From assembly GCF_002295065.1 (NCBI RefSeq), contig NZ_NSGG01000004.1, positions 372,001-436,000 of the forward strand: a stretch of DNA of 64,000 bases, given 5' to 3'. The DNA comes from Mesorhizobium sp. WSM3859. Its GTDB lineage: Bacteria > Pseudomonadota > Alphaproteobacteria > Rhizobiales > Rhizobiaceae. Position 1 is the first letter of the stretch. The number at the start of each line of letters is the position of its first letter. A program made the position numbers and the translations under genes. Under the pieces are notes generated by a model that was not told where the DNA came from, made no database searches, and saw only the letters and a program-made list of their open reading frames with translations. This document shows positions 44,222 through 53,158 of the stretch, piece after piece.

Positions 44222-44293
44222 TAAATCGGCGGAGAAAAGCCGTTTAAAAGCCTGATTTTTCATTCAGACGCCAAAGGCAACGCGAGGGGAATC

Positions 44294-45190
44294 ATGGCGC
44301 TGGACTGGGATAAGCTACGCGTATTTCACGCAGCGGCGGAGGCTGGGTCGTTCACCCATGCCGCCGAGACGCTGCATCTGTCGCAATCGGCCATCTCGCG
44401 GCAGGTCAGCGCACTGGAGCATGATGTCGGCGTAGCACTGTTCCACCGCCATGCGCGCGGCCTGGTGCTGACCGAGCAGGGCGAGATGCTGTTCCGCACA
44501 GCGCATGACGTGCTGATGAAGCTGGAAACCATCAAGACGCGGTTGACCGAGACCAAGGACCGGCCGTCGGGCGTGCTCAGGGTAACGACCACGGTGGGCC
44601 TGGGCGCCGGCTGGCTGACCGAGCGCGTGCAGGAATTCATCGAGCTCTATCCTGAGATCAGCCTGCAACTGATCCTGGCCAACGAGGAGCTCGACCTGAC
44701 CATGCGCCAGGCCGATTGCGCGATCCGGCTGCGCCAGCCTCAGCAGCCCGACCTGATCCAGCGCCGGCTGTTCACGGTGCATTTCCATCTTTACGCGGCG
44801 CCGTCCTACATCGCCAAGTTCGGCAGGCCGGCCTCGATAGCCGAGCTCAGGAACCATCGCATCGTCACTTTCGGCGTGCCGGTGCCTTCGCATCTGTCGG
44901 AGCTGAACTGGCTTGAGACGGTCGGCGATTTCGAGGGCGCGCAGCGGGTACCGACGCTGCAGATCAACGACATCCTGTCGATCAAGCGGGCGGTGCAGGG
45001 CGGCGCGGGCATCGCCATGCTGCCGGACTATGTGATCAACAAGGACTCGAACCTGGTGCAGCTGCTGCCGGAGACCGAGGTGCCGTCCTTCGACACCTAT
45101 TTCGCCTATCCCGACGCGATGAAGAACCAGGCGAAGCTGCACGTTTTTCGCGATTTTGTCATCGCGAAGGCACGCAGTTGGTCTTACTGA
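44294..45190 (+). CDS. lsrB: LysR family regulator, LsrB/VtlR-like
   Basis: A 298-residue LysR regulator: MALDWDKLRVFHAAAEAGSFTHAAETLHLSQSAISR at the N-terminus (winged helix), VTTTVGLGAGWLTERV and a type 2 periplasmic-binding fold up to residue 290. The assignment to LsrB/VtlR rests on context: trxB immediately upstream and an AbcR-like sRNA downstream, as in Sinorhizobium, Agrobacterium and Brucella, where this regulator controls redox and envelope genes and activates an abcR gene. Strong GAGGGGA precedes the ATG. The only insertion relative to that order is a methyltransferase gene on the other strand. Confidence 0.86.
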   Translation: MALDWDKLRVFHAAAEAGSFTHAAETLHLSQSAISRQVSALEHDVGVALFHRHARGLVLTEQGEMLFRTAHDVLMKLETIKTRLTETKDRPSGVLRVTTTVGLGAGWLTERVQEFIELYPEISLQLILANEELDLTMRQADCAIRLRQPQQPDLIQRRLFTVHFHLYAAPSYIAKFGRPASIAELRNHRIVTFGVPVPSHLSELNWLETVGDFEGAQRVPTLQINDILSIKRAVQGGAGIAMLPDYVINKDSNLVQLLPETEVPSFDTYFAYPDAMKNQAKLHVFRDFVIAKARSWSY

Positions 45191-45204
45191 ATGGCCGGTC
45201 GAGA

Positions 45205-45705
45205 CTACTGCCCGCGCCAGGGTGTGAAGCGGGGCAGCCAGCCGGGCACGGCGCGGCGGTAGGCCTCGTATTCTCCGCCATAGCGCTGGGCGAGCGTCGG
45301 CTCTTCATAGAGCTTGACGAAGGAGATCATCGCCGCAGCGGCGATCAGACCGTAGACCAGGAGCGCCCAACTCGAAAAGATCAGTGCCTGGCCAAGGATG
45401 ATCGCCAGCACAGCCACGTACATTGGGTTGCGGACATGGCGGTAGATGCCGCCGACCACCAGCTTCTCGGTAGGCGCCACCGGCGCCGGCGTGCCTAGAC
45501 CTTCAAGCGCGAAGCGGGCGAAGGCATGAAGCAGGATCGCGGTCGCCACGACCACCAGGATCGAGCCGGCAGCCACGAAGCCCCGTACCACCGACAGTGG
45601 CGCGTGGTAGCCGTCGGTCAGCAGCCACGGCACCAGCCCGGCAACGACGCCCGGCGCGACGACCAGAAACAGCGCGCTGCCGGCGATTGCTGAAAAACTA
45701 CGCAT
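45205..45705 (-). CDS. isoprenylcysteine carboxyl methyltransferase family protein
   Basis: A 166-residue membrane protein with about four helices and the family motif GGIYRHVRNPMYVAVLAIILGQAL followed by a C-terminal YEEPTLAQRYGGEYEAYRRAVPGWLP. Proteins of this group are SAM-dependent membrane methyltransferases in bacteria with unknown substrates (phospholipids or small thiols have been proposed). GGAG lies 7 bases before the ATG at 45705. It lies convergent to lsrB with 14 bases between stops. Confidence 0.88.
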   Translation of the reverse strand: MRSFSAIAGSALFLVVAPGVVAGLVPWLLTDGYHAPLSVVRGFVAAGSILVVVATAILLHAFARFALEGLGTPAPVAPTEKLVVGGIYRHVRNPMYVAVLAIILGQALIFSSWALLVYGLIAAAAMISFVKLYEEPTLAQRYGGEYEAYRRAVPGWLPRFTPWRGQ

Positions 45706-45897
45706 TCGGGGACTCCTGCCGCAAAAATAAACTTGGCGTGCCAAAGTCGGCATCATTTTGCCGATTTACGCGGTTCAGAGCAAAATTGGCTGCATTTTGC
45801 ATTACAGCAGTCACTTTTGATCCAAAAATACGGCGGAATCGCCCTATTTTTCTGGTCCTATGGCTTCCTCGAATAGGTTGGACCACAGCCTGCGTCT

Positions 45898-45920
45898 TTT
45901 TGCATGCGTGTGTTGCAAAA
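45898..45920. promoter_or_regulatory. LysR-type box upstream of the AbcR-like sRNA
   Basis: TTTTGCA (45898-45904), 9 bases, TGCAAAA (45914-45920): a perfect 7-bp dyad typical of LysR regulators, centred about 54 bases before the predicted sRNA start. LsrB/VtlR, encoded nearby, is the natural candidate to bind it. Confidence 0.55.
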
Positions 45921-45926
45921 TAGATG

Positions 45927-45956
45927 CTTGTTTCTTGGGCATGATGAGCACATATA
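45927..45956 (+). promoter_or_regulatory. promoter of the AbcR-like sRNA
   Basis: CTTGTT (45927-45932), 18 bases, CATATA (45951-45956). This agrees with the alphaproteobacterial housekeeping pattern CTTGAC-N17-CTATAT. The expected start is about 45962-45964. Confidence 0.6.
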
Positions 45957-45961
45957 TAGTC

Positions 45962-46079
45962 ACATCTCCGGGGCGCGTTCTCCTCCCATTAGCGCCCTTG
46001 AGTGTTCCCCTCTGGAGGTTAGCCCTAATCGGCACTTCCAATCAAACTCAGCCGGATCTTTATTGATCCGGCTTTTTTG
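45962..46079 (+). ncRNA. abcR: AbcR-like (alpha-r15 family) trans-acting small RNA
   Basis: Predicted transcript of about 118 bases. A first hairpin (GGGCGC 45971-45976 with GCGCCC 45992-45997) exposes the loop GTTCTCCTCCCATTA, an anti-Shine-Dalgarno sequence as in AbcR sRNAs. A second region from GAGTG to GCACTT follows with UUCCCCUCU exposed, and a strong terminator, GCCGGATC-TTTATT-GATCCGGC (46051-46072) with six T. Length, three-domain structure, CUCCUCCC loop and position near lsrB all fit. AbcR sRNAs silence mRNAs of ABC transporter binding proteins through Hfq. I did not run a covariance search. Confidence 0.72.
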
Positions 46080-46133
46080 TTGCCCGCGCGCTTTCGAGCC
46101 GGCAAAACACGACCAGATCCGCCACGTAACAGT

Positions 46134-46158
46134 GACATGTAACATCGGGTAACATGTC
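46134..46158. promoter_or_regulatory. inverted repeat upstream of a second structured RNA
   Basis: GACATGT (46134-46140), 11 bases, ACATGTC (46152-46158), a perfect 7-bp dyad in a stretch with repeated GTAACA/TAACAT. It lies 33-57 bases before the predicted RNA start at 46191 and may be an activator or repressor site. Confidence 0.45.
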
Positions 46159-46190
46159 GCAGACGCAGTCTATGGTTTAAGTAGATTATA

Positions 46191-46355
46191 GGACGCGGTT
46201 GGTCGGTTCGAGAGATGGGGGCATCACTCGAAATGGCCGGGCTCAGGCAGCTACCGCGTCCGAACCATTTTTTCCGGATGCGGCGGACCAGCTGTTGCCT
46301 CCCAGGAAAACGGTCCGCAATAGAACGGCGTCCGGGCGAACCGGACGCCGTTTTC
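46191..46355 (+). ncRNA. strongly structured RNA candidate with terminator
   Basis: Four perfect helices are visible: GGACGCGGT (46191-46199) with ACCGCGTCC (46253-46261); inside it TTCGAG-A-GATG with CATC-A-CTCGAA closed by a GGGG loop (46207-46232); GCGGACC (46283-46289) with GGTCCGC (46312-46318), whose loop exposes GTTGCCTCCCAGG; and a 10-bp terminator stem CGGCGTCCGG / CCGGACGCCG (46326-46350) plus TTTTC. The hairpin at the end also faces the EF-G-like gene and may end both transcripts. The -10-like GATTATAGG lies directly before. No known family is recognised; a second AbcR-type or new sRNA is possible. Confidence 0.55.
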
Positions 46356-46386
46356 ATATCTCCAACAGTCAGGCAGACCGATTTGT

Positions 46387-48435
46387 TCAGGCAGCCTTGC
46401 CGTTGGCGTTCATCGCTTCGTCGGCGAGCCGACCGGTGAGCTCGGCCATATGGTCGAAAGCGGCCTTGTAGCTGGCGACACCGGCGGTGGCCGAGCGCAG
46501 CTCGATGATCAAGTCACCGATTTCGGCCTGCGGCATGGTCGCTTCGACAACGTCCCAGCCCGGCCAGTCCGGCCGCGCGTCATAGCCGAGGATCTGGCCG
46601 CGCCGCTGCGGGATCAGCGCGATGATCTTCGAGGTCGCGTCGGAAGGCGTGACGATCTCGACCTTCATGATCGGCTCCAGCAGGACCGGCGAGCAGGCAG
46701 CCATGCCTTCCTTCATCGCCAGCTTGGCCGCCATCTGGAAGGCCATGTCGGAGGAGTCCACGGCGTGGTAGGAGCCGTCCGACAGGTTGACGGCAACGTC
46801 GACGACCGGGAAGCCGAGCGGGCCCGTCTTCAGATAGTCGCGAATGCCCGTCTCGACCGACTGGATATAGGTCTTCGGCACCACGCCGCCGGTGATGGTG
46901 TCGGAGAACTGGAAGCCGGAACCGCGCGGCAGCGGCTTGATCTCGATCACCACATCGCCGAACTGGCCGTGGCCGCCGGACTGCTTCTTGTGGCGGCCGC
47001 GCTGCTGCGTTCCTTTGCGGATCGTCTCCCTGTAAGGCACCGCCGGTGCATGGCCCTCGATCGGAATCTGGTTCTTGCCCTCGAGGCGTTCGCGCACCAC
47101 GCGCAGATGCATCTCGCCGTGGCCCGACAGGACGGTTTCGGCGGAGTCCTGGTTGTGGCGCAGGCTGAGCGATGGGTCTTCCTCGGCCAGCCGCTGGATC
47201 GCGGCCGACATCTTGACCTCATCCTTGCGCTCCTTGGGGCGAAGCGCGAAGGCGAAGACGGGCTGCGGCGGCTCGAGCGTGGCCAATGGCCGGATGCCAC
47301 CCTTGGCCGAACTCAGCGTCTGGCCGGTCTTGACGTTGTCGAGCTTGCCGAGCGCGACAGTGTCGCCCGCCTTGGCGGATGTCTGCTTGATCTGGTCCTT
47401 GCCGAGCATCCGGTAGATGCCGGATACCTTCGTCGTGTCGCCGTTGGAAAGGAAAAGCTCGGCCGCGTCGGCCAACTGGCCTGAAAGCACGCGCGACACC
47501 GAAAGCTTGCCGCCATGCGCGGTGTGAATGGTCTTCATCACCTGCACCACCGTCTGGCCTTCCGGCGCGCCGAGGCGCTTCCTCGTCGCCTCGATGTCCG
47601 GCGCGTCGTGGCGAATGGCTTTCAACAGGCGCAGCACGCCATTGCCCTTCTCGGCCGTGCCGATCAGCACCGGCGTCACCGCGCCGGCGCGCAGATCGGC
47701 CGAAAGATCGTCGAAGATCGCGTCCTTTGGCGGTTCGATCTCCTCCAGCAATTGCTCCATCAGGTGATCGTCGTGATCGGCAAGCGTCTCCAGCATGGAG
47801 AAACGCGCTTCCAGCTCGCGCGCCTTGTCGTCATTCGGGATCTCGGCGACCTGGCTTTCGGCGTATTCGCGATAGATGTAGGCGCGCTCCAGCGCCAGAT
47901 CGATCGAGCCGATGACGATGCCGTCCTTGCGCACCGGGATCTGGCGCAACAGCAACGGTACCGAACTTGCCGGCTGCAGCATCTTCAGCGTCTCGCGCAC
48001 GCCTGCAATCGCCTTATCGACCTTGTTGAGGAACAGGATGCGCGGAATGGCGAGATCGTCGAGCTTGCGCATGATGAGCTGCAGCGCCGGGATCTTCTTC
48101 TCGTCGGCCTCGGCGACGACGACCGCGAGGTCGCAAGCGGCAAGCACTGGCTCGGCCTCGAAGGCGAATTCGATGGAGCCGGGGCAATCAACGAAGGTGA
48201 TCTGCTCGCCCATGAAATCGGTGGTGGCGAAGGTCGCCTCGACGCTCATGGCGTGGGCGCGGGCTTCGGGCGAATGATCGGAGACGGTGTTGCCCGATGA
48301 AACGGGTGACTGGCGGGGAATGGCGCCCGTGCGGGCGAGAATTGCTTCGAGAAGTGTCGTCTTACCGCTTGCAAAGGGACCGACTATGGCGATGCATTTC
48401 GGTCCCGTGCGTCGTCCTCCGGCGCGAGTACCCAT
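46387..48435 (-). CDS. elongation factor G-like GTPase
   Basis: A 682-residue translational GTPase of the EF-G-like group (not the main FusA). It has the P-loop GPFASGKTTLLEAIL (G1), FVDCPGSIEF (G3), ILFLNKVDK (G4) and then domains II-V, including GEMHLRVVRERLEGKNQ and GGVVPKTYIQSVETGIRDYL with GFPVVDVAVNLSDGSYHAVDSSD. The switch sequence differs from FusA (DCPGS where EF-G has DTPGH), which is typical of this paralogue group. Function is uncertain; paralogues act in ribosome recycling or under stress. GGAGG precedes the ATG at 48435. Confidence 0.92.
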   Translation of the reverse strand: MGTRAGGRRTGPKCIAIVGPFASGKTTLLEAILARTGAIPRQSPVSSGNTVSDHSPEARAHAMSVEATFATTDFMGEQITFVDCPGSIEFAFEAEPVLAACDLAVVVAEADEKKIPALQLIMRKLDDLAIPRILFLNKVDKAIAGVRETLKMLQPASSVPLLLRQIPVRKDGIVIGSIDLALERAYIYREYAESQVAEIPNDDKARELEARFSMLETLADHDDHLMEQLLEEIEPPKDAIFDDLSADLRAGAVTPVLIGTAEKGNGVLRLLKAIRHDAPDIEATRKRLGAPEGQTVVQVMKTIHTAHGGKLSVSRVLSGQLADAAELFLSNGDTTKVSGIYRMLGKDQIKQTSAKAGDTVALGKLDNVKTGQTLSSAKGGIRPLATLEPPQPVFAFALRPKERKDEVKMSAAIQRLAEEDPSLSLRHNQDSAETVLSGHGEMHLRVVRERLEGKNQIPIEGHAPAVPYRETIRKGTQQRGRHKKQSGGHGQFGDVVIEIKPLPRGSGFQFSDTITGGVVPKTYIQSVETGIRDYLKTGPLGFPVVDVAVNLSDGSYHAVDSSDMAFQMAAKLAMKEGMAACSPVLLEPIMKVEIVTPSDATSKIIALIPQRRGQILGYDARPDWPGWDVVEATMPQAEIGDLIIELRSATAGVASYKAAFDHMAELTGRLADEAMNANGKAA

Positions 48436-48784
48436 GGCTGACCTCCACTCAGGCGTTTCCCAAGAGAGCGATCAGCAAAAGTGGAAAACGGTTTTTGCGT
48501 CCGATCGCACCCTGTGCAGAGCGGCGGCCGGCCTGTTCGGCCGTCGCGAGCGGGGTTTATCCACCCCTTCCCAAGGCCATCGTCACACGGGTTTGCCGGG
48601 AGGGCAAGAGAAATAGGATGTTCGCCGGCTTGGGTTCGTCAGGCCGCGATTTCCTCGTTGTCAGCCCGTGAGAGCAAGACCACGACCGCTAAAAAGCCAA
48701 GCTGGCACCTGCCAATTGGGCCCGTTCGCGCCACCCATTGATGATGTGGTTGAGAAGCCAGAACCGGAAGATGTCGATAAAGGC
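48436..48784. other. intergenic region with degenerate palindrome
   Basis: No gene is supported. At 48471-48513 GCGATC...AAAAGTGGAAAACGGTTTTTGC...GATCGC looks like a degenerate member of the rhizobial GCGCAT...CGGTTTTCGG repeat family, better preserved at 54097-54204. A terminator candidate for the hydrolase gene lies at 48691-48719. Confidence 0.45.
48691..48719 (-). terminator. weak terminator candidate after the hydrolase gene
   Basis: On the minus strand CCAATTGGCAGGTGCCA...TTGG folds into a short interrupted stem and is followed by CTTTTTAGC (48695-48690). Stem quality is modest and it lies about 65 bases after the hydrolase stop. Confidence 0.35.
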
Positions 48785-49642
48785 TCAGCTGGCCTCGGTT
48801 CGGCGCACCGGCCTGGCTGCGCTCTGCTTGACCACCCTCTCGGCAAAGCATAACAGCAGCGGATTGAACAGGTCCGGCTTTTCCCAGAACGGCGCATGGC
48901 CGGTGCCGGATATGACATGGCACCGTTCCCACAGCGAGGCGTAGGCCAGTGTCTCGAAGTAGCTCAGGCGCACGAGCGGGTCATGCTCTCCATTGATCAC
49001 CGCGACCGGGAACGGGGCATTCTCAACCACCTGCTTCTGGTCGGCGCCCTTGCCGGCAAACATGCCGAACGCCACGCCCGAGCGCAGCCTGCCGTCGGTG
49101 CGCCTTATGGCCTCGCGGAAAGACGGACTTGCGCTGTCGCCGAAGCAAAACGCCTCAAAGCGCTCGATGTCGCGTTCGGAGTAAACCTTCTTGGAGGTGA
49201 GCAGCATGTCCCAGTTGGCATGAAAGGCACGCAACATGCCGAGCGGTCCCCTCGACACCGGCGGCGCCCCGGTCAACACAAGACCGTTCACCGCGTGATG
49301 GAAGCTGGCAAGTTCAATCGCTACATGGCCGCCGAGCGACCAGCCGAAGATGATGGCGTGGCCGATGTCCAGGGTATCCAGAAGGTGGGCTGTGGTCTGG
49401 GCGAGGCCGGTGATCGTATAGGTTGCGGCTGGGTCGCGAGCATCGGAGGAGTCGCCATGGCCGGGAAGGTCGAAAGCGATCAGCCGGTGGGCATCGGCGA
49501 GTGGACTGTCGAACTGACGCGCAAACACGGCGCGCGAACTTCCCGAGCCGTGGATCATGACGATGGGCATGCCGGATCCAGACGACTGGCTGAGGCGCAA
49601 ATCGGCCTGCGGCGTGCGGATCGTGCGGTCAGTGACGCTCAT
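48785..49642 (-). CDS. alpha/beta hydrolase
   Basis: A 285-residue alpha/beta hydrolase. The oxyanion region is IVMIHGSGSSRAVFARQ, the nucleophile elbow is IIFGWSLGGHVAIELA (Ser), the acid is in VINGEHDPLV (Asp), and the His is in ISGTGHAPFWEKPD, so the triad is complete. Substrate is unknown; the sequence type occurs in esterases and C-C hydrolases. It is divergent from the methyltransferase gene and appears to be a single-gene unit. Confidence 0.92.
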   Translation of the reverse strand: MSVTDRTIRTPQADLRLSQSSGSGMPIVMIHGSGSSRAVFARQFDSPLADAHRLIAFDLPGHGDSSDARDPAATYTITGLAQTTAHLLDTLDIGHAIIFGWSLGGHVAIELASFHHAVNGLVLTGAPPVSRGPLGMLRAFHANWDMLLTSKKVYSERDIERFEAFCFGDSASPSFREAIRRTDGRLRSGVAFGMFAGKGADQKQVVENAPFPVAVINGEHDPLVRLSYFETLAYASLWERCHVISGTGHAPFWEKPDLFNPLLLCFAERVVKQSAARPVRRTEAS

Positions 49643-49791
49643 ACTGTATTAAATCCTCGGATTTGGCTGGTGGCCAACATCGCATCCGGGGCTCTATATC
49701 TTCTTTAAGCATGTGGTTAAGAGAGGGTTCCTGGAAATAAACGGCCGGCGCGTGGCTACCGGCTGGATGGCAAGCACCGCGGAAACCCCCT

Positions 49792-50346
49792 ATGATGGAA
49801 CCACTCCTCGATCTTCTCGTCTCGATATGCAGCATCGCGACCATTGGCCAATATGTCTGGTCGATGCGGGCGCATTTCCAATTGCAGGCCATGTTTCCAG
49901 GCGCCATGGTGATTTCAGCAGTGGTGATTGCTACGGCGCTTTTCTTTCTCGCAATCCTGTGGATCCAATCGCAGCCGGTTCCGGCAAAGCTCGCCGGGCT
50001 CGCCGTCGAACTGGCAAGCTCTGTCCTCTTCTGGTGGGCGATCGTCACCTCGCGGAGGGCGCGGCTGCATTTCGCCTTCGCGCCCGATAATCCGCACAGC
50101 CTGCTGACCGATGGTCCCTACCGCTATATCCGCCACCCTTTCTACTCATCATACATCATTTTCTGGATCGGATGGGGGATCGCGACCTGGTCGATCTGGG
50201 CCGTGGTGCCGGTCGCAGGGATCACCGTCCTCTATGTGGTTGCCGCGCTCGGCGAAGAAAAGAAGTTTTCGCGTACGCTGTTGGCGAGCGATTACCAGGC
50301 GTATCGGGGTCGAGCCGGCCTGTTCTGGCCGCGGCTGGGGTGGTAG
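49792..50346 (+). CDS. isoprenylcysteine carboxyl methyltransferase family protein, second copy
   Basis: A 184-residue membrane protein with four to five helices and the signature DGPYRYIRHPFYSSYIIFWIGWGIA, followed by EEKKFSRTLLASDYQAYRGRAG. It belongs to the same superfamily as the gene at 45205-45705 but is clearly divergent. Substrate is unknown. Two ATGs in tandem (49792 and 49795) could serve as the start. The cupin gene follows 40 bases downstream. Confidence 0.85.
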   Translation: MMEPLLDLLVSICSIATIGQYVWSMRAHFQLQAMFPGAMVISAVVIATALFFLAILWIQSQPVPAKLAGLAVELASSVLFWWAIVTSRRARLHFAFAPDNPHSLLTDGPYRYIRHPFYSSYIIFWIGWGIATWSIWAVVPVAGITVLYVVAALGEEKKFSRTLLASDYQAYRGRAGLFWPRLGW

Positions 50347-50386
50347 CCGACACCAAGGCAGGGTTGCCCAACGGAAGGATTGCCAG

Positions 50387-50782
50387 ATGAAGATCATTGC
50401 GTGCGGCAGTGTGCCGACGATCATCGCGCCGGGGACCTATTTCACCGGACGGGTGCTGCAGACGCCGATCATCGAGAAAGAGGCGCCGGCGCGGCTCAGA
50501 GCGACGCTGGTCAGTTTCGAGCCCGGCGCGCGCACTTACTGGCACACGCATCCGCTCGGGCAGACACTCTATGTCACGGCCGGCGCCGGACTTGCCCAGA
50601 CCTGGGGCGAGCCGATCCAGACGATCAGGGCAGGGGACGTCATCTCCTTCGCGCCGGGCGAGAAACACTGGCACGGCGCCGGATGGAAAACCGCCATGAC
50701 CCATATCGCCATGCAGGAGGCACTGGACGGCGTCCATGCCGATTGGCTCGAGCAGGTTTCCGACGAGCAATATGGCGGTTAG
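50387..50782 (+). CDS. cupin domain protein
   Basis: A 131-residue single-domain cupin. Motif 1 is FEPGARTYWHTHPLGQTLYVTAG (two His, Gln and the glycine turn) and motif 2 is IRAGDVISFAPGEKHWHGA, with further His near the end of the strand. This arrangement resembles cupins of the hydroxynitrile lyase/carboxymuconolactone decarboxylase-associated type. It probably binds a divalent metal; substrate unknown. GGAAGGA precedes the ATG at 50387. Confidence 0.9.
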   Translation: MKIIACGSVPTIIAPGTYFTGRVLQTPIIEKEAPARLRATLVSFEPGARTYWHTHPLGQTLYVTAGAGLAQTWGEPIQTIRAGDVISFAPGEKHWHGAGWKTAMTHIAMQEALDGVHADWLEQVSDEQYGG

Positions 50783-50792
50783 GATGAACCCG

Positions 50793-50820
50793 ACAAAAAA
50801 ACCCGGCGTGACGCCGGGTT
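50793..50820 (-). terminator. terminator of the aminotransferase gene (bidirectional)
   Basis: AACCCGGCG (50800-50808) and CGCCGGGTT (50812-50820) form a 9-bp stem with a 3-base loop. On the minus strand it is followed by seven T (plus-strand A at 50795-50801), so it is a strong terminator for the leftward gene and a weaker one for the cupin gene. Confidence 0.88.
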
Positions 50821-50847
50821 CTTCGCGTTCGGCGCTTCTTGCGCCGT

Positions 50848-52146
<1,299 letters not shown>

Positions 52147-52267
52147 TCAAGGAGACGTGACCAAAGTCAGCCTGCGTGAGCGGCAACGCTAAATTCATCA
52201 ACGGCCGGTAAACCCTTGGCTGGCAGGATCGCAGATCGGATTGCGCCAATTCGCGGAGCGAGAAACC

Positions 52268-53158
52268 TTGTCGCGCAGCATCGGACTTGCCCACATCATC
52301 CGTCATGATGACGGCACCTCAACCGGTGTCTGGGGCATCTACACGCTGCAAAGCGCGTTCCAGCCGATCTTCGCCTTCAAGGAGGGCAAGCTTTCGGTCG
52401 CCGCGTTCGAGGGGCTGATCCGGCCGTTCCGCGACGGCGAGCCGCAGTCGCCGACGGCGTTCTTCGGCACCTGCCCGGCGGCCGACCGGCTGCACATCGA
52501 GGCGCTGACACGCACGCTGCATCTTTTGAACGCCGGTGCCTGCCTGCCGCAGGAGGCGTCCATCTTCATCAATTTCGACCCGTCGGTGTTCACCGATCGC
52601 AGCATTGCCGACAAGGCATTGCGCGATATGCGGCTGGTGCTGCACGAAGCCGGTATCGATCCGCGCCGCATCGTTTGCGAGGTGACCGAGCAGAAGTCGG
52701 CCTCGCAGGAAGCGCTTTACGGTTTCGTCGAGGCGCTGAGGGCCAATGGCTTCCGCATCGCGGTGGACGACTATGGCGCCGATGAATCCGACATCCACCG
52801 GATCAAGGAACTGAAGCCGGACATCGTCAAGTTCGATGCGCAGTGGATCACGCATCTGATGGAGTCCGGCGCCGGCTTCGCGTTGCTGACGGCCATGGTG
52901 AAGGGCTTCGAAACCCAGGGCATCCACACCGTCTTCGAAGGTCTCGAGGAAGGCTGGCAACTGGAGCTTGCCGAGAAAGCCGGCGCTTCCATGGTACAAG
53001 GCTATGTGCTTGCCCGGCCCGAACTTGCGCCCACCAGCTTTCGCGGCTTCGTGCAGCCTCCGGCCGAAGAGAGCACGGTATCGGCTGCCTCAAGCCCTAC
53101 GGCTCCGGCGACGCGGTCGCGGCCGGCAAGGGTATTCGGGCGCAAGGTCGCGCCATGA
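52268..53158 (+). CDS. EAL domain protein (c-di-GMP phosphodiesterase), copy 1
   Basis: A stand-alone EAL domain of 296 residues. Catalytic positions are preserved: AFEGLIRP (EAL motif as EGL), IFINFDPS (Asn), VCEVTEQ (Glu), AVDDYGADESD (Asp-Asp), DIVKFDAQW (Lys), FEGLEE (Glu) and MVQGYVLARP (Gln). It should degrade c-di-GMP. There is no membrane or sensor domain. The TTG at 52268 follows GGAG by 10 bases; a TTG 9 codons upstream is an alternative. Its stop overlaps the ATG of the second EAL gene. Confidence 0.9.
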   Translation: MSRSIGLAHIIRHDDGTSTGVWGIYTLQSAFQPIFAFKEGKLSVAAFEGLIRPFRDGEPQSPTAFFGTCPAADRLHIEALTRTLHLLNAGACLPQEASIFINFDPSVFTDRSIADKALRDMRLVLHEAGIDPRRIVCEVTEQKSASQEALYGFVEALRANGFRIAVDDYGADESDIHRIKELKPDIVKFDAQWITHLMESGAGFALLTAMVKGFETQGIHTVFEGLEEGWQLELAEKAGASMVQGYVLARPELAPTSFRGFVQPPAEESTVSAASSPTAPATRSRPARVFGRKVAP

